Source of the DNA: JBGVMW01 sp045125095
GTDB taxonomy: Bacteria > Bacillota > Clostridia > Lachnospirales > Lachnospiraceae
Reading direction: 5' to 3'
Assembly: GCA_045125095.1 (NCBI GenBank)
Contig: JBGVMW010000003.1
Location: 1 to 23,942, forward strand
Length of the DNA: 23,942 bases
The notes beneath the pieces are model-generated. The model was not told where the DNA came from. It worked only from the letters and a program-made list of their open reading frames with translations, and made no database searches. Numbering within the stretch: the stretch's first letter is position 1; each line of letters opens with the position of its first letter. Positions 1 through 8,388 of this stretch are shown here, piece by piece. A program made the position numbers and the translations under genes.

Positions 1-2
1 GT

Positions 3-176
3 GAACAGGAGCTGATACAGGCAATCTTTTTTGACGGACTTTCCGAGCGTGAAGTCGGGGCGAGGTTGGGCATAACCCAGAGCGTTGTAAACAAACGCAA
101 AGCCAGAATCCTAATAAAACTAAGAAAGATAATAGAAAATTCAAATTTTAGCGAGCATATACTTTCGCTCATATAA
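3..176 (+). CDS. Sigma-70 region 4-like HTH protein, C-terminal fragment
   Basis: This open frame enters from the left edge and ends at TAA 174-176, leaving 57 visible residues. The sequence around LSEREVGARLGITQSVVNKR reads as the helix-turn-helix of sigma-70 region 4, or a phage-type positive regulator, followed by a basic helix. Small sigma-like proteins of this kind are common regulators in integrative elements of Firmicutes. It is convergent with the serine recombinase remnant, which supports placing it on the same mobile element. The N-terminus lies outside the window, so whether region 2 is present (a true sigma factor) or only the HTH cannot be decided. Confidence 0.6.
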   Translation, partial: EQELIQAIFFDGLSEREVGARLGITQSVVNKRKARILIKLRKIIENSNFSEHILSLI

Positions 177-215
177 TAAAATATAATATCATAATAACTG
201 TTATGTTTCTACCAC

Positions 216-251
216 AAAAAAATGACACCCAAGCATTTCTGCCTGAGTGCC
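216..251 (-). terminator. Rho-independent terminator of the recombinase gene
   Basis: On the minus strand, 251-224 forms a 12-bp stem with three G-U pairs closed by a GAAA tetraloop. It is followed almost at once by seven U residues (the A run at 216-222). It lies 15 bp past the original stop codon of the recombinase pseudogene and is the clearest intrinsic terminator in the window. Confidence 0.8.
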
Positions 252-265
252 ATCAAATCCTATTT

Positions 266-1788
266 CTATACTCTTACTTCAAATCCGTTCTTGAATATGA
301 ATCTTATATCATCCTTGGTCTTAACAATCACTTCCTGCACAAGGCTACTCCAAATCCCGGCATCAAAATCTTCCATTAAGCCATCCTGCTTCTCCAAAGT
401 TCGAATGAAGCCTTTAAATAATTCTCTCTTCGCCTTCTTGCTTTCAATCTGCTCTGCGATGTCATCATACTTAGCTTTTGCCTTTCATATCTTTCTGTAA
501 GTTCGGCATAGCGTTTTTCATACTCGTCCTGGTCTAATGCCACCCGGCTGTTCTCTGCAATAGCAATCTGCATCTGCTCCGAGATGATATTAAGTTCTGT
601 GATGCTATCCTGTAAATCCCTGTCAAGCGAATCCGTCTCACAGACCATTTCCATCATAACTTTGGTGTTTGCAAGAATCTCTTCCCTTTCAGAAAATAAC
701 TCGTTGGCTGCCTTAATGAATAATTCCTTTAACTCATCCTCGTTGATGTGTGGTGTTTTGCACTTGCAGCCATCAGCATATTTGTTATTGCATCTGTAAA
801 TGACCTTTCTGTACTTGTCATTGGAATGCCAGACCTTGGCTCCGTACCAAGAACCATATTCTCCACACCTTATTATGGAAGAAAACGATCCAACACCACT
901 ATATTTCTGCATACCCTTTCGCCTTAAAATTTCTGCCTGAACTTGGTCAAACTGGTCGGCTGTCACAATGCCCTCATGGTGTCCTTCCACATAATACTGT
1001 GGCACTTCGCCATTGTTAACAACCAGCTTATGAGTTAAGAAGTCCTTTGTGAAAGTTTTCTGCAAAAGGGCATCCCCTTTGTACTTTTCATTCTGAAGGA
1101 TACTCATCACCGAACTTGGATGCCATTTATCCTTTCCGGCAGGGGTCTTCACTCCCATTTCGGTAAGTTCACAGGCAATCTTATAAGTAGAATATCCCTC
1201 AAGATATCTCTTGTAGATATATCTGACAGTTACTGCCTGTTCTTCGTTGATGATAAATTCGCCATCGGGTCCTCTGTCATACCCAAGGAAATGTTTATAT
1301 CCAATGCTCGTCCTTCCGTCTGCGAACATTTTTCTTTTTCCCCATGTGGTATTCTCTGAAATGGATCTGGATTCCTCCTGTGCAATGGAACTCATTATAG
1401 TAATAAGAAGCTCCCCTTTTGCATCAAGGGGCCAAATATTCTCTTTCTCGAAATATATCTCCACACCTTTTTCCTTCAGTTCCCTGACCGTTGTAAGGGA
1501 ATCAACAGTATTTCTTGCAAATCGGCTGACCGACTTTGTGATGATAAGGTCTATCTTTCCGGCAAGGGCATCCTCAATCATCTGGTTAAAGCCTTCTCTT
1601 CTTTTGGTGTTTGTAGCTGTAATACCCTCATCAGAATACATCCCGACAAAAATCCAATCATCACGTGAAGTAATGTAGTTGGTATAATAATCCATCTGAG
1701 CCTCATAGCTGGTAGCCTGTTCTTCATGCTCCGTTGAAACTCGGGCATAGCCAGCAACTCTACGCTTGGTCTTCTCTGTTATTGGTTT
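266..1788 (-). pseudogene. Large serine recombinase of an integrative element, decayed
   Basis: The gene belongs to the large serine recombinase family: resolvase N-terminal domain, recombinase domain, zinc ribbon and C-terminal coiled coil. The longest ATG frame (1695-376, 439 aa) starts too late. The catalytic motif YARVST, with its Ser codon at 1735-1737, is encoded upstream in the same frame but has no ATG, GTG or TTG before it. Reading a missing base near 1786-1788 would extend the frame as NENVKPITEK, a typical family N-terminus. At the 3' end a one-base loss near 474-476 throws the frame. The adjacent frame continues as a normal family C-terminus (KYDDIAEQIE to FKNGFEVRV) and stops at 266-268. 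The zinc ribbon reads CGEYG where CGxCG is usual (codon 856-858). The product is therefore probably inactive, unless sequencing errors explain the shifts. The remnant begins just past the rlmD stop codon. Confidence 0.85.
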
Positions 1789-1812
1789 ACATTTTCATTC
1801 TTGAAACACTTG

Positions 1813-3450
1813 TTACACCATCCCATAATGTTCCAGTGCATCTCTTATCGCCTTTTCCTTCTCCACCGGACATTGTGGCTGTCTGCTATCTTCCGACTTC
1901 GGCAAGTTATAATTCTCCCCAACCTCTATTCCACATTTCCTTTTCACCTGCGAAATATACAGATTAGTAACCTTCAGCCCATGTTCTTTCAGCACATAAT
2001 CCTTAATCTCCGCATATGTCGCCTTACTCTCCGCACTCGTCACATCAAGCTCATCCAGTTCTAACTCCACCTCAACATAATCATCCGCTTTACGTTGGGA
2101 CAAGAGAACTACCGTCTCCACATGCACCCCCTGCGGAAACATATCCACCGGCTGCACCCTGGCAACTGCATACCCTTCCGCACATAAATACTTCAAATCT
2201 CTAGCCAATGTAGCGGAGTCGCAGCTCACATACACAATCCGCTTCGGCTGCATCTGCACCATAGTGGCAAGCAGCGTCTCGTCACAGCCTTTACGCGGTG
2301 GATCGACTACAATCACATCGGCATAGACGCCTTCCTTTTCGTACATCTCTGGCAGAACCTCCTCTGCCTTGCCCACATAGAATTCCGCATTTTTGATACC
2401 ATTCAACTCTGCATTAAACTTCGCATCCTCAATTGCCTGGGGAACAATTTCCACGCCATATACCATCTTTGCACGCTGTGCTAAGAATAACGAAATCGTT
2501 CCAATTCCACAGTACAAATCCCAGACAGTCTCCTCACCGGTAAGCCCGGCATATTCAAGGGCGGTATCATACAGCTTCTTTGTCTGTACAGGATTAACCT
2601 GGTAGAAAGACAATGGAGAAATACGATAGCAAATATCTCCAATATAATCCCGAATCGTCGTTTCGCCCCACAATGGCAACAACTTTTTACCTAAAATAAC
2701 ATTGGTGCGCTCTGTATTTACATTCAGGGTAATCGATGTCATCTTTGGAATTGCAGCCAGACGATCCACCAGCTTGTCTGCCTTGGGCAGCTTGTTTCCG
2801 TTGACAATAAGACAGACCATAATTTCACCAGTAGTAAAACCAACACGAATCAGAACGTGACGAATACATCCCTTGCCTGTAGTTTCATCATACGCCGGTA
2901 CCTTCTCCGCTTTCATGTAATCCAGTACCATATTTAAAATTGTCTCATTTACATCGACACCCAGATGGCAGTTCGTATTTGCAATAATAGTATGCGTACG
3001 ACCTGCATAGAAGCCAGCAATCGGATTGCCTTCTTTGTCTGTTCCAATTGGAAATTGTGCCTTATTTCGGTAATAGAAAGGTTCCTCCATGCCAATCACA
3101 GGCTGAACAACAACATCATCCAGTCCGCCAATGCGGGTTAAATGATTCTGTACTTTATTACGTTTGAATTCTAACTGTTTCTCGTAAGAAAGAAACTGAA
3201 TCTGACAGCCACCACACTGTTTCGCATAGTCACATTTTGCTTCCACACGGTCAGCAGAAGGGGTGATAATGCGCATCAGGCGGGCGTAGCCATAATTTTT
3301 CTTAAGCTTCATCAGTTTTACTTCCGCCACATCTCCAATCACCGTATCTTTTACAAAGAGGGTATAGCCTTCCACTTTGCCAATACCCTCTCCGTCTGTT
3401 CCCATATCTTCAATTGTTATCGTAACAATATCATTCTTTTTGTAATCCAT
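1813..3450 (-). CDS. rlmD: 23S rRNA (uracil-5-)-methyltransferase, RlmD/RumA family, with C-terminal extension
   Basis: This enzyme methylates C5 of a uridine in 23S rRNA using S-adenosylmethionine. I chose ATG 3448-3450 (545 aa) because GGAG lies 6 nt upstream; an in-frame TTG at 3465 would put that ribosome site inside the gene. An N-terminal TRAM domain (about 1-60) is followed by Fe-S cysteines in CDYAKQCGGC (about 73, 79, 82) plus NCHLG (about 161). The SAM site is WDLYCGIGTISLF (about 310-322), then DPPRKGCD, and the nucleophile Cys in YVSCDSATLARDL (about 410). Family members usually end near residue 455. Here about 90 more residues follow (nt 1816-2085), ending NYNLPKSED...EHYGMV, a separate small domain. 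The gene lies 28 nt after yhaM in the same direction. RumA orthologues may modify one or two uridines, and specificity cannot be read here. Confidence 0.9.
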   Translation of the reverse strand: MDYKKNDIVTITIEDMGTDGEGIGKVEGYTLFVKDTVIGDVAEVKLMKLKKNYGYARLMRIITPSADRVEAKCDYAKQCGGCQIQFLSYEKQLEFKRNKVQNHLTRIGGLDDVVVQPVIGMEEPFYYRNKAQFPIGTDKEGNPIAGFYAGRTHTIIANTNCHLGVDVNETILNMVLDYMKAEKVPAYDETTGKGCIRHVLIRVGFTTGEIMVCLIVNGNKLPKADKLVDRLAAIPKMTSITLNVNTERTNVILGKKLLPLWGETTIRDYIGDICYRISPLSFYQVNPVQTKKLYDTALEYAGLTGEETVWDLYCGIGTISLFLAQRAKMVYGVEIVPQAIEDAKFNAELNGIKNAEFYVGKAEEVLPEMYEKEGVYADVIVVDPPRKGCDETLLATMVQMQPKRIVYVSCDSATLARDLKYLCAEGYAVARVQPVDMFPQGVHVETVVLLSQRKADDYVEVELELDELDVTSAESKATYAEIKDYVLKEHGLKVTNLYISQVKRKCGIEVGENYNLPKSEDSRQPQCPVEKEKAIRDALEHYGMV

Positions 3451-3478
3451 ATTTACTCCAATCAATTGCTTTTCCTAT

Positions 3479-4423
3479 CTATTTACTACTCTTACGCAGA
3501 TTTGATTCAAAGAAACGATTGTAGCCCAACCAACTATCGTTATCCGGCGTGCTGGCGAATAACTCCGTCAATGTCTCCATTTTCGCATCAATATTATCTG
3601 CAAAATTCAATGCCACTGCCTCTGCTAATGCAGGTTTCTTCGGGGAACCGTATTCCAATTCGCCATGATGGGCAACGATACAATGCTTTAATTCATTTGC
3701 CAATTTCACCGGGAAACCTTCCATAGAACGAATACGGAAGCCGATTTCCTCCACTCCCATCACAATATGCCCCATAAGCTGTCCTTCGTCTGTATAATCA
3801 TTTACAGGGAAAGGTGATAATTCCCATATTTTTCCGATATCATGAAGCATGGCCGCTGTCAGCAACAGGTCTTTGTTAAGAATTGGATATGTATCAGCAA
3901 AATGTGCACTCATCTTTGTAACACTTAAAGTATGCTCTAACAGACCACCTACAAATCCATGATGCACGCTTTTTGCTGCGGAGCAGAATTTAAAGGATTT
4001 TACTACCTTTTCGTCTTTTACAAAAAAACTTTCCAATAATGCATGCAAATGTGGATTTTTAACCTGAGCCACATAGCCTAACAACTCTTTAAACATACCT
4101 TCAATATCTTTTGAGGAAACCGGAAGATAATCTTTCGGGTCATATTCCCCTTCCTGTACCTTGCGCACACGTTTGATATTTCCCTGCAAAGCCCCCTGAA
4201 AGCTGGTAATTTCTCCTGTTACCTCGATATAATCAAACACATCAAATTCTTCAATACCAAAAGAATTCGGATCCCAGATTTTTGCATCCAGTGTACCCGT
4301 TTTATCCTGTAAAATTAAAGATTCATAAGGTTTTCCATTTTTTGTTACCAAAGATTGTTTTGATTTACACATGTAAATATCACAAATGCGGTCACTCTCC
4401 CGCAGATTTTCAATATATTTCAT
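3479..4423 (-). CDS. yhaM: 3'-5' exoribonuclease, YhaM family (OB-fold plus HD domain)
   Basis: The 314-residue protein has the two-part layout of YhaM: an N-terminal OB-type nucleic-acid-binding fold (about 10-90, including LILQDKTGTLDAKIWDP) and a C-terminal HD metal-dependent hydrolase domain. Metal ligands are visible as H164 in LLEHTLSV, the HD pair in MLHDIGK (194-195), H252-H253 in VAHHGE, and D276 in NFADNIDAK. The length is the family norm. YhaM trims RNA and single-stranded DNA from the 3' end in Firmicutes. The start ATG has AGAAGGAG about 6 nt upstream. It is followed by rlmD after 28 nt and is probably co-transcribed with it. Confidence 0.9.
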   Translation of the reverse strand: MKYIENLRESDRICDIYMCKSKQSLVTKNGKPYESLILQDKTGTLDAKIWDPNSFGIEEFDVFDYIEVTGEITSFQGALQGNIKRVRKVQEGEYDPKDYLPVSSKDIEGMFKELLGYVAQVKNPHLHALLESFFVKDEKVVKSFKFCSAAKSVHHGFVGGLLEHTLSVTKMSAHFADTYPILNKDLLLTAAMLHDIGKIWELSPFPVNDYTDEGQLMGHIVMGVEEIGFRIRSMEGFPVKLANELKHCIVAHHGELEYGSPKKPALAEAVALNFADNIDAKMETLTELFASTPDNDSWLGYNRFFESNLRKSSK

Positions 4424-4465
4424 TTTCTCTCCTTCTGACGCTTCAGCGACTTTTTCCGTTCGAAG

Positions 4466-4487
4466 AAATTGTGCATCAGCACAAATT
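4466..4487 (-). terminator. Weak stem-loop between the htrA-like gene and yhaM
   Basis: TTGTGC and GCACAA form a 6-bp stem with a 4-nt loop, extended past one mismatch by two A-T pairs. On the minus strand it is followed by TTTCTTCG. It could partly terminate the htrA-like transcript or mark an RNA-processing site. The U tract is poor, so this is tentative. Confidence 0.3.
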
Positions 4488-4551
4488 CCTGATTGAAAAA
4501 CTAAAATCTTTCAACCTCATCTCCATTTCATCTCTATAACTACATATCGTT

Positions 4552-5859
4552 TTACTGCATCACACGCAGCGTAACATCAAAGGTCACTTCCTTATATCCT
4601 TCTGTGCTTTTTCGCATAGCAGTAATCGTAATCAGCTGTTCCGGCTCGCACTGAATCAAATATTCCCGTAGCTTTTTTACGGTCTTGATTTCCTCGCCAC
4701 CAATACCAATAATCACATCACCACTCTGAATTCCAGCTTCCATTGCCGGAGAATCAATGGTCAGATTCGTAACACCAATTCCTGTTGGCACATCATACTC
4801 TTTGCTTTCTGCTTCTGTAATATCTTTTCCCTGAATACCTAAGAACGCAATGCCTTTATTATTAGACAAACGTTCAATCAACCCTTTCATATCTGATATA
4901 GCAAGCGCTGTAACAGTGGCATGGTCTTCATTTGTACAAAAACGCTGTGCAATCACACCAACTACGGTTCCATCCGTGTTAATCAGAATACCGCTTCCTT
5001 TATTAGAACCAAGCATGTCTGTTTCAATCAGATTATATGTCACATCAGTGGTATCACTTTGCATTTGCAGGGACGTAATATTTCCACTTACAATAGTGCT
5101 TTCATACCCTAGCGGTCTTCCTACGGCAATCACCGGGTTTCCTTCTGCCAAAGCATTGGAATTGCCCAGTTCCGCAAATGTTAATTGTTCCATGGTGCTT
5201 TCCGGAATATCTTCCAGATTCACTGCAATCATGGCAAGTCCAGTATTTACATCATATTTCTTTGCTACTGCCGTCCGGCACGTGCCATCACAGAACGTAA
5301 CACGAATTTCCTGTGCTGATTTTACTATAGATTCCTCTGTCAGAATCAAAAGCTCCACTTCATTATCCGCAATAATGATACCGGATGCCGTTCCTTCTGT
5401 CTCATAAGTTGACTGAAATAAATCGACATCACTCTTCACACCTGCCACAGTAACAAGTGATTTTTTCGCCTGTTCTGCCAGAGTAGTAAATTCACCACAT
5501 AACTGCTCATAATCTTCTATTTTCAATTCTACTTTTTCCACAATGGTCTCCGTCACCACCTGGGTTGTTGCCTCACCGGGCGTTGTAGCAGGTTCCGCAG
5601 TTACACCTGGCGGTATATCTCCGTCCTCACCAGCGGAATTGTCATTTTCATCTCTTGGAATCATCACCGTTCCCGGCTCCTCCTTTTGAAACGTATCTCG
5701 TATCATCGGACTACATGCATAAAAAACAATACATGCCACCAGACCAAAAAGTGCTGCCGAACCGACGTTAAATGCGATACGGAACAACAGTCTTTTTTTA
5801 TTTAAAGGCTTATCCTTTATCTTCTCTTTTATAAATGAATATTCTTCCTCTTTATCCAA
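4552..5859 (-). CDS. Membrane-anchored HtrA/DegP-like protein with PDZ domain, probably a pseudoprotease
   Basis: Layout with the start chosen here (435 aa): a charged cytoplasmic N-terminus, one membrane helix (about 26-48), an acidic Pro/Thr linker (about 60-110), a trypsin-like double barrel (about 130-325) and a C-terminal PDZ domain (about 335-420, with GIGVTNLTIDSPAMEAGIQSGDVI). I chose TTG 5857-5859 because AAAGGTGG lies 8 nt upstream; GTG codons at 5871 and 5868 overlap that site. The fold follows HtrA, but catalytic positions do not. The segment where HtrA has TNxHV reads TEESIV, so His is replaced by Ser. DTDLAVI reads NTGLAMI, so Asp is replaced by Gly. GNSGGP is degenerate (SNKGSGIL), although a Ser persists there. 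It may act as a peptide-binding sensor or scaffold rather than a protease. It heads the htrA-like, yhaM, rlmD run. Confidence 0.8.
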   Translation of the reverse strand: MDKEEEYSFIKEKIKDKPLNKKRLLFRIAFNVGSAALFGLVACIVFYACSPMIRDTFQKEEPGTVMIPRDENDNSAGEDGDIPPGVTAEPATTPGEATTQVVTETIVEKVELKIEDYEQLCGEFTTLAEQAKKSLVTVAGVKSDVDLFQSTYETEGTASGIIIADNEVELLILTEESIVKSAQEIRVTFCDGTCRTAVAKKYDVNTGLAMIAVNLEDIPESTMEQLTFAELGNSNALAEGNPVIAVGRPLGYESTIVSGNITSLQMQSDTTDVTYNLIETDMLGSNKGSGILINTDGTVVGVIAQRFCTNEDHATVTALAISDMKGLIERLSNNKGIAFLGIQGKDITEAESKEYDVPTGIGVTNLTIDSPAMEAGIQSGDVIIGIGGEEIKTVKKLREYLIQCEPEQLITITAMRKSTEGYKEVTFDVTLRVMQ

Positions 5860-5900
5860 GGAATACACCACCTTTCCGGTAAATGTTTTTCAATTTGCTA

Positions 5901-5929
5901 TTTCCACGTTCTTCATTATATTGTATAAT
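5901..5929 (+). promoter_or_regulatory. mutS2: Sigma-A type promoter for mutS2
   Basis: TTTCCA (5901-5906) and TATAAT (5924-5929) are spaced by 17 bp, about 55 nt before the mutS2 start. The -10 box is perfect and the -35 box matches 4 of 6. A ribosome site AGAAAGG follows at 5964-5970, a rather long 13 nt before ATG. Confidence 0.6.
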
Positions 5930-5943
5930 GAAAAGATAGTAAA
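5915..5943 (-). promoter_or_regulatory. Sigma-A type promoter for the htrA-like gene
   Basis: On the minus strand TTTACT (5943-5938) and TATAAT (5920-5915) are separated by 17 bp, about 55 nt before the start codon. It overlaps the plus-strand mutS2 promoter, and the two -10 boxes form a palindrome. Confidence 0.6.
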
Positions 5944-5983
5944 CCATTTTTTTATGGTATTTTAGAAAGGCTTTTATAGAAAA

Positions 5984-8362
5984 ATGAATCAAAAAGTTTT
6001 AAAAACACTTGAATATACAAAAATAATAGACATGCTCACAGAGAAAGCAACCTGTGAAGCTGGAAAAGAACAATGCCGCAATTTGAAGCCAATGACAGAC
6101 TTAAGTGAAATCCGCACCGCACAACAGGAAACTACGGATGCCCTGGTGCATATTTTACGAAAAGGTTCCCTTTCATTTTCCGGTGTAAAAGAAGTTCGCC
6201 CATCCATGAAACGACTGGACATCGGCGGTACGTTATCGCAGATTGAATTGTTAAATATCTGTGGTCTTCTTGAAAATGCAAATCGCGTAAAGCAATACAG
6301 CCGTCAGGAAAATGTGGCAATGAACCCGGACAGCCTGACTTCTTATTTTGATGCCATTGAACCATTGACTGTTTTATCCGCAGAAATCCGTCGCTGTATT
6401 ATATCAGAAGAAGAAATCAGTGATGATGCCAGCCCGAATCTGCACCAGATTCGTCGTAATATGCGCAATATCAACGACCGCATTCACGACCAGATTCATA
6501 GCATGGTAAACAACACTACTACAAGAACCTATTTACAGGAAGCAGTGGTTACACAGCGTAATGGAAGATACTGTCTTCCGGTAAAAGCAGAATACCGCAG
6601 CAAAATACAGGGTATGATTCACGACCAGTCTTCTACCGGTTCCACACTGTTTATCGAACCAATGTCCATTGTAAAATTGAACAATGACTACAAGGAACTG
6701 CTGTTAAAGGAACAAGAAGAAATCGATATCATTTTAGCTAGTTTAAGTGCATCTACTGCTGAATACATTCCATCGATTGAGGCAGACTACCGTATTCTGT
6801 CTAAGTTGGATTTTATTTTTGCAAAGGCGCAATTGTCAAGACAGTACAAGGGAAATGAACCAACCTTTAACACGGAACATTACATTGAAATTATTGATGG
6901 AAAGCACCCTCTTTTGGATTCTCATAAGGTGGTACCGATTACGGTTCGTTTAGGCGGCGATTATGATTTGCTCATTGTAACAGGACCAAACACAGGCGGT
7001 AAGACCGTTTCCATTAAGACAGTCGGTTTATTTACGTTGATGGGACAATCCGGTCTTCATATTCCTGCTCACGAGAAATCTTCTCTGTCTGTATTTGAAG
7101 AAGTATATGCTGACATTGGTGACGAGCAAAGCATCGAACAGTCTCTCTCTACCTTCTCCTCCCACATGACAAATATCGTAGGTATTTTAGGGGAAGTAAA
7201 TGAAAACTCTCTTGTCCTGTTCGACGAATTAGGTGCTGGAACAGACCCAACAGAAGGTGCTGCTCTGGCTACCTCTATTTTATCTTATCTGCATAACCGT
7301 GGCATCCGCACAATGGCGACCACCCATTACAGTGAGTTAAAAGTATATGCGCTGTCCACGGAGGGCGTAGAAAATGCAAGCTGCGAATTTGATGTAGAAA
7401 CCCTTCGCCCAACCTACCGTCTGTTAATCGGTATTCCCGGTAAAAGTAACGCGTTTGCCATTGCTGGGAAATTAGGTATTCCTGACATGATTATCGAAGA
7501 TGCTAAGGAACGTATCAGTGCAGAAGCAGAAAGCTTCGAGGATGTCATTGCAGACTTAGAGTCCAGTCGTCGCATTATCGAAGATGAGCGAGCAGAAATT
7601 CGCGAATACAAATTAGAGATTAAAGAATTAAAAGAACGCCTGCAAAAGAAAACAGAAAAATTTGACAAACGTTCAGAAGATATTATTCGTGAAGCAAACG
7701 AAAAAGCCAATGCGATTTTATCAGAAGCCAAAGAATATGCTGACCAGACCTTGCGTGAATTCCGCAAATTTTCAGAGGACAACGAAAGCTCTAAGCAGAT
7801 GGACAAGAAACGTCAGGCTTTGCAGGGTAAAATCAAAGATGTGCAGGGCAAAATGGCAATGAAGGCTCCAAAGAAGCCGAAAAAACAACTTTCTGTGAAA
7901 GACTTAAAAGGTGGCGAAAGAGTCCGCATTATCAGCATGGGCTTAGAGGGCAATGTTATTTCTACACCAAATGCCAAGGGAAATGTGCTTGTACAGACAG
8001 GTATAATCCGCACCCAGACAAATATCAAAGATTTGGAAATTATTGACGAACCGGTTATCACCGCACCAAATCTGACACGTACGGGAAGTGGTAAAATTAA
8101 AATGAGCAAGTCCGCTTCTGTCTCTACCGAAATCAATCTCATTGGCAAGACAGTGGACGAAGCATTGGCAGTATTAGATAAATATTTAGATGATGCGTAT
8201 CTTGCGCACCTGCCAAGCGTCAGAGTGGTTCATGGAAAAGGTACTGGTAAGTTAAGAAGTGCCGTACACAGCCATTTGAAACGCATGAAATATGTAAAAT
8301 CCTTCCGTTTAGGAGAATTTGGCGAAGGTGACGCAGGCGTTACGATTGTAGAATTCAAATAA
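5984..8362 (+). CDS. mutS2: MutS2 family ATPase (ribosome-collision rescue / anti-recombination)
   Basis: The 792-residue protein is full length for MutS2. MutS core and lever regions cover about 1-310. The ABC-type ATPase has Walker A GPNTGGKT (334-341), Walker B VLFDELGAGTDP (411-422) and the ATTHYSELK switch (445-453). A long coiled coil (about 505-630) is followed by a KOW-like segment (about 638-690) and the C-terminal Smr domain (about 717-792) with HGKGTGKLR. MutS2 in Bacillus is reported to recognise collided ribosomes and split them; older work describes suppression of recombination. The Smr motif usually written LDLRG reads INLIG here, so the Asp/Arg positions linked to nuclease activity are missing. 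The response regulator starts 26 nt downstream, so the three plus-strand genes probably form one operon. Confidence 0.95.
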   Translation: MNQKVLKTLEYTKIIDMLTEKATCEAGKEQCRNLKPMTDLSEIRTAQQETTDALVHILRKGSLSFSGVKEVRPSMKRLDIGGTLSQIELLNICGLLENANRVKQYSRQENVAMNPDSLTSYFDAIEPLTVLSAEIRRCIISEEEISDDASPNLHQIRRNMRNINDRIHDQIHSMVNNTTTRTYLQEAVVTQRNGRYCLPVKAEYRSKIQGMIHDQSSTGSTLFIEPMSIVKLNNDYKELLLKEQEEIDIILASLSASTAEYIPSIEADYRILSKLDFIFAKAQLSRQYKGNEPTFNTEHYIEIIDGKHPLLDSHKVVPITVRLGGDYDLLIVTGPNTGGKTVSIKTVGLFTLMGQSGLHIPAHEKSSLSVFEEVYADIGDEQSIEQSLSTFSSHMTNIVGILGEVNENSLVLFDELGAGTDPTEGAALATSILSYLHNRGIRTMATTHYSELKVYALSTEGVENASCEFDVETLRPTYRLLIGIPGKSNAFAIAGKLGIPDMIIEDAKERISAEAESFEDVIADLESSRRIIEDERAEIREYKLEIKELKERLQKKTEKFDKRSEDIIREANEKANAILSEAKEYADQTLREFRKFSEDNESSKQMDKKRQALQGKIKDVQGKMAMKAPKKPKKQLSVKDLKGGERVRIISMGLEGNVISTPNAKGNVLVQTGIIRTQTNIKDLEIIDEPVITAPNLTRTGSGKIKMSKSASVSTEINLIGKTVDEALAVLDKYLDDAYLAHLPSVRVVHGKGTGKLRSAVHSHLKRMKYVKSFRLGEFGEGDAGVTIVEFK

Positions 8363-8388
8363 GAAAGATGTGCAGAATGGAGGAAACT

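Noticed and set aside
1247..1678. 143-codon plus-strand open frame antisense to the recombinase
   Set aside because: It mirrors a recognisable recombinase domain on the other strand, and no ribosome site or family resemblance is seen.
4850..5407. 185-codon plus-strand open frame inside the htrA-like gene
   Set aside because: The minus-strand frame encodes a clear HtrA-PDZ protein; the plus frame is a shadow with no supporting signals.
4552..5859. Active HtrA/DegP protease
   Set aside because: The expected His and Asp positions are occupied by Ser and Gly, so the active-protease label is not supported.
7414..7806. 130-codon minus-strand frame inside mutS2
   Set aside because: It is antisense to the conserved MutS2 ATPase and coiled coil, with a Ser-rich composition typical of shadow frames.
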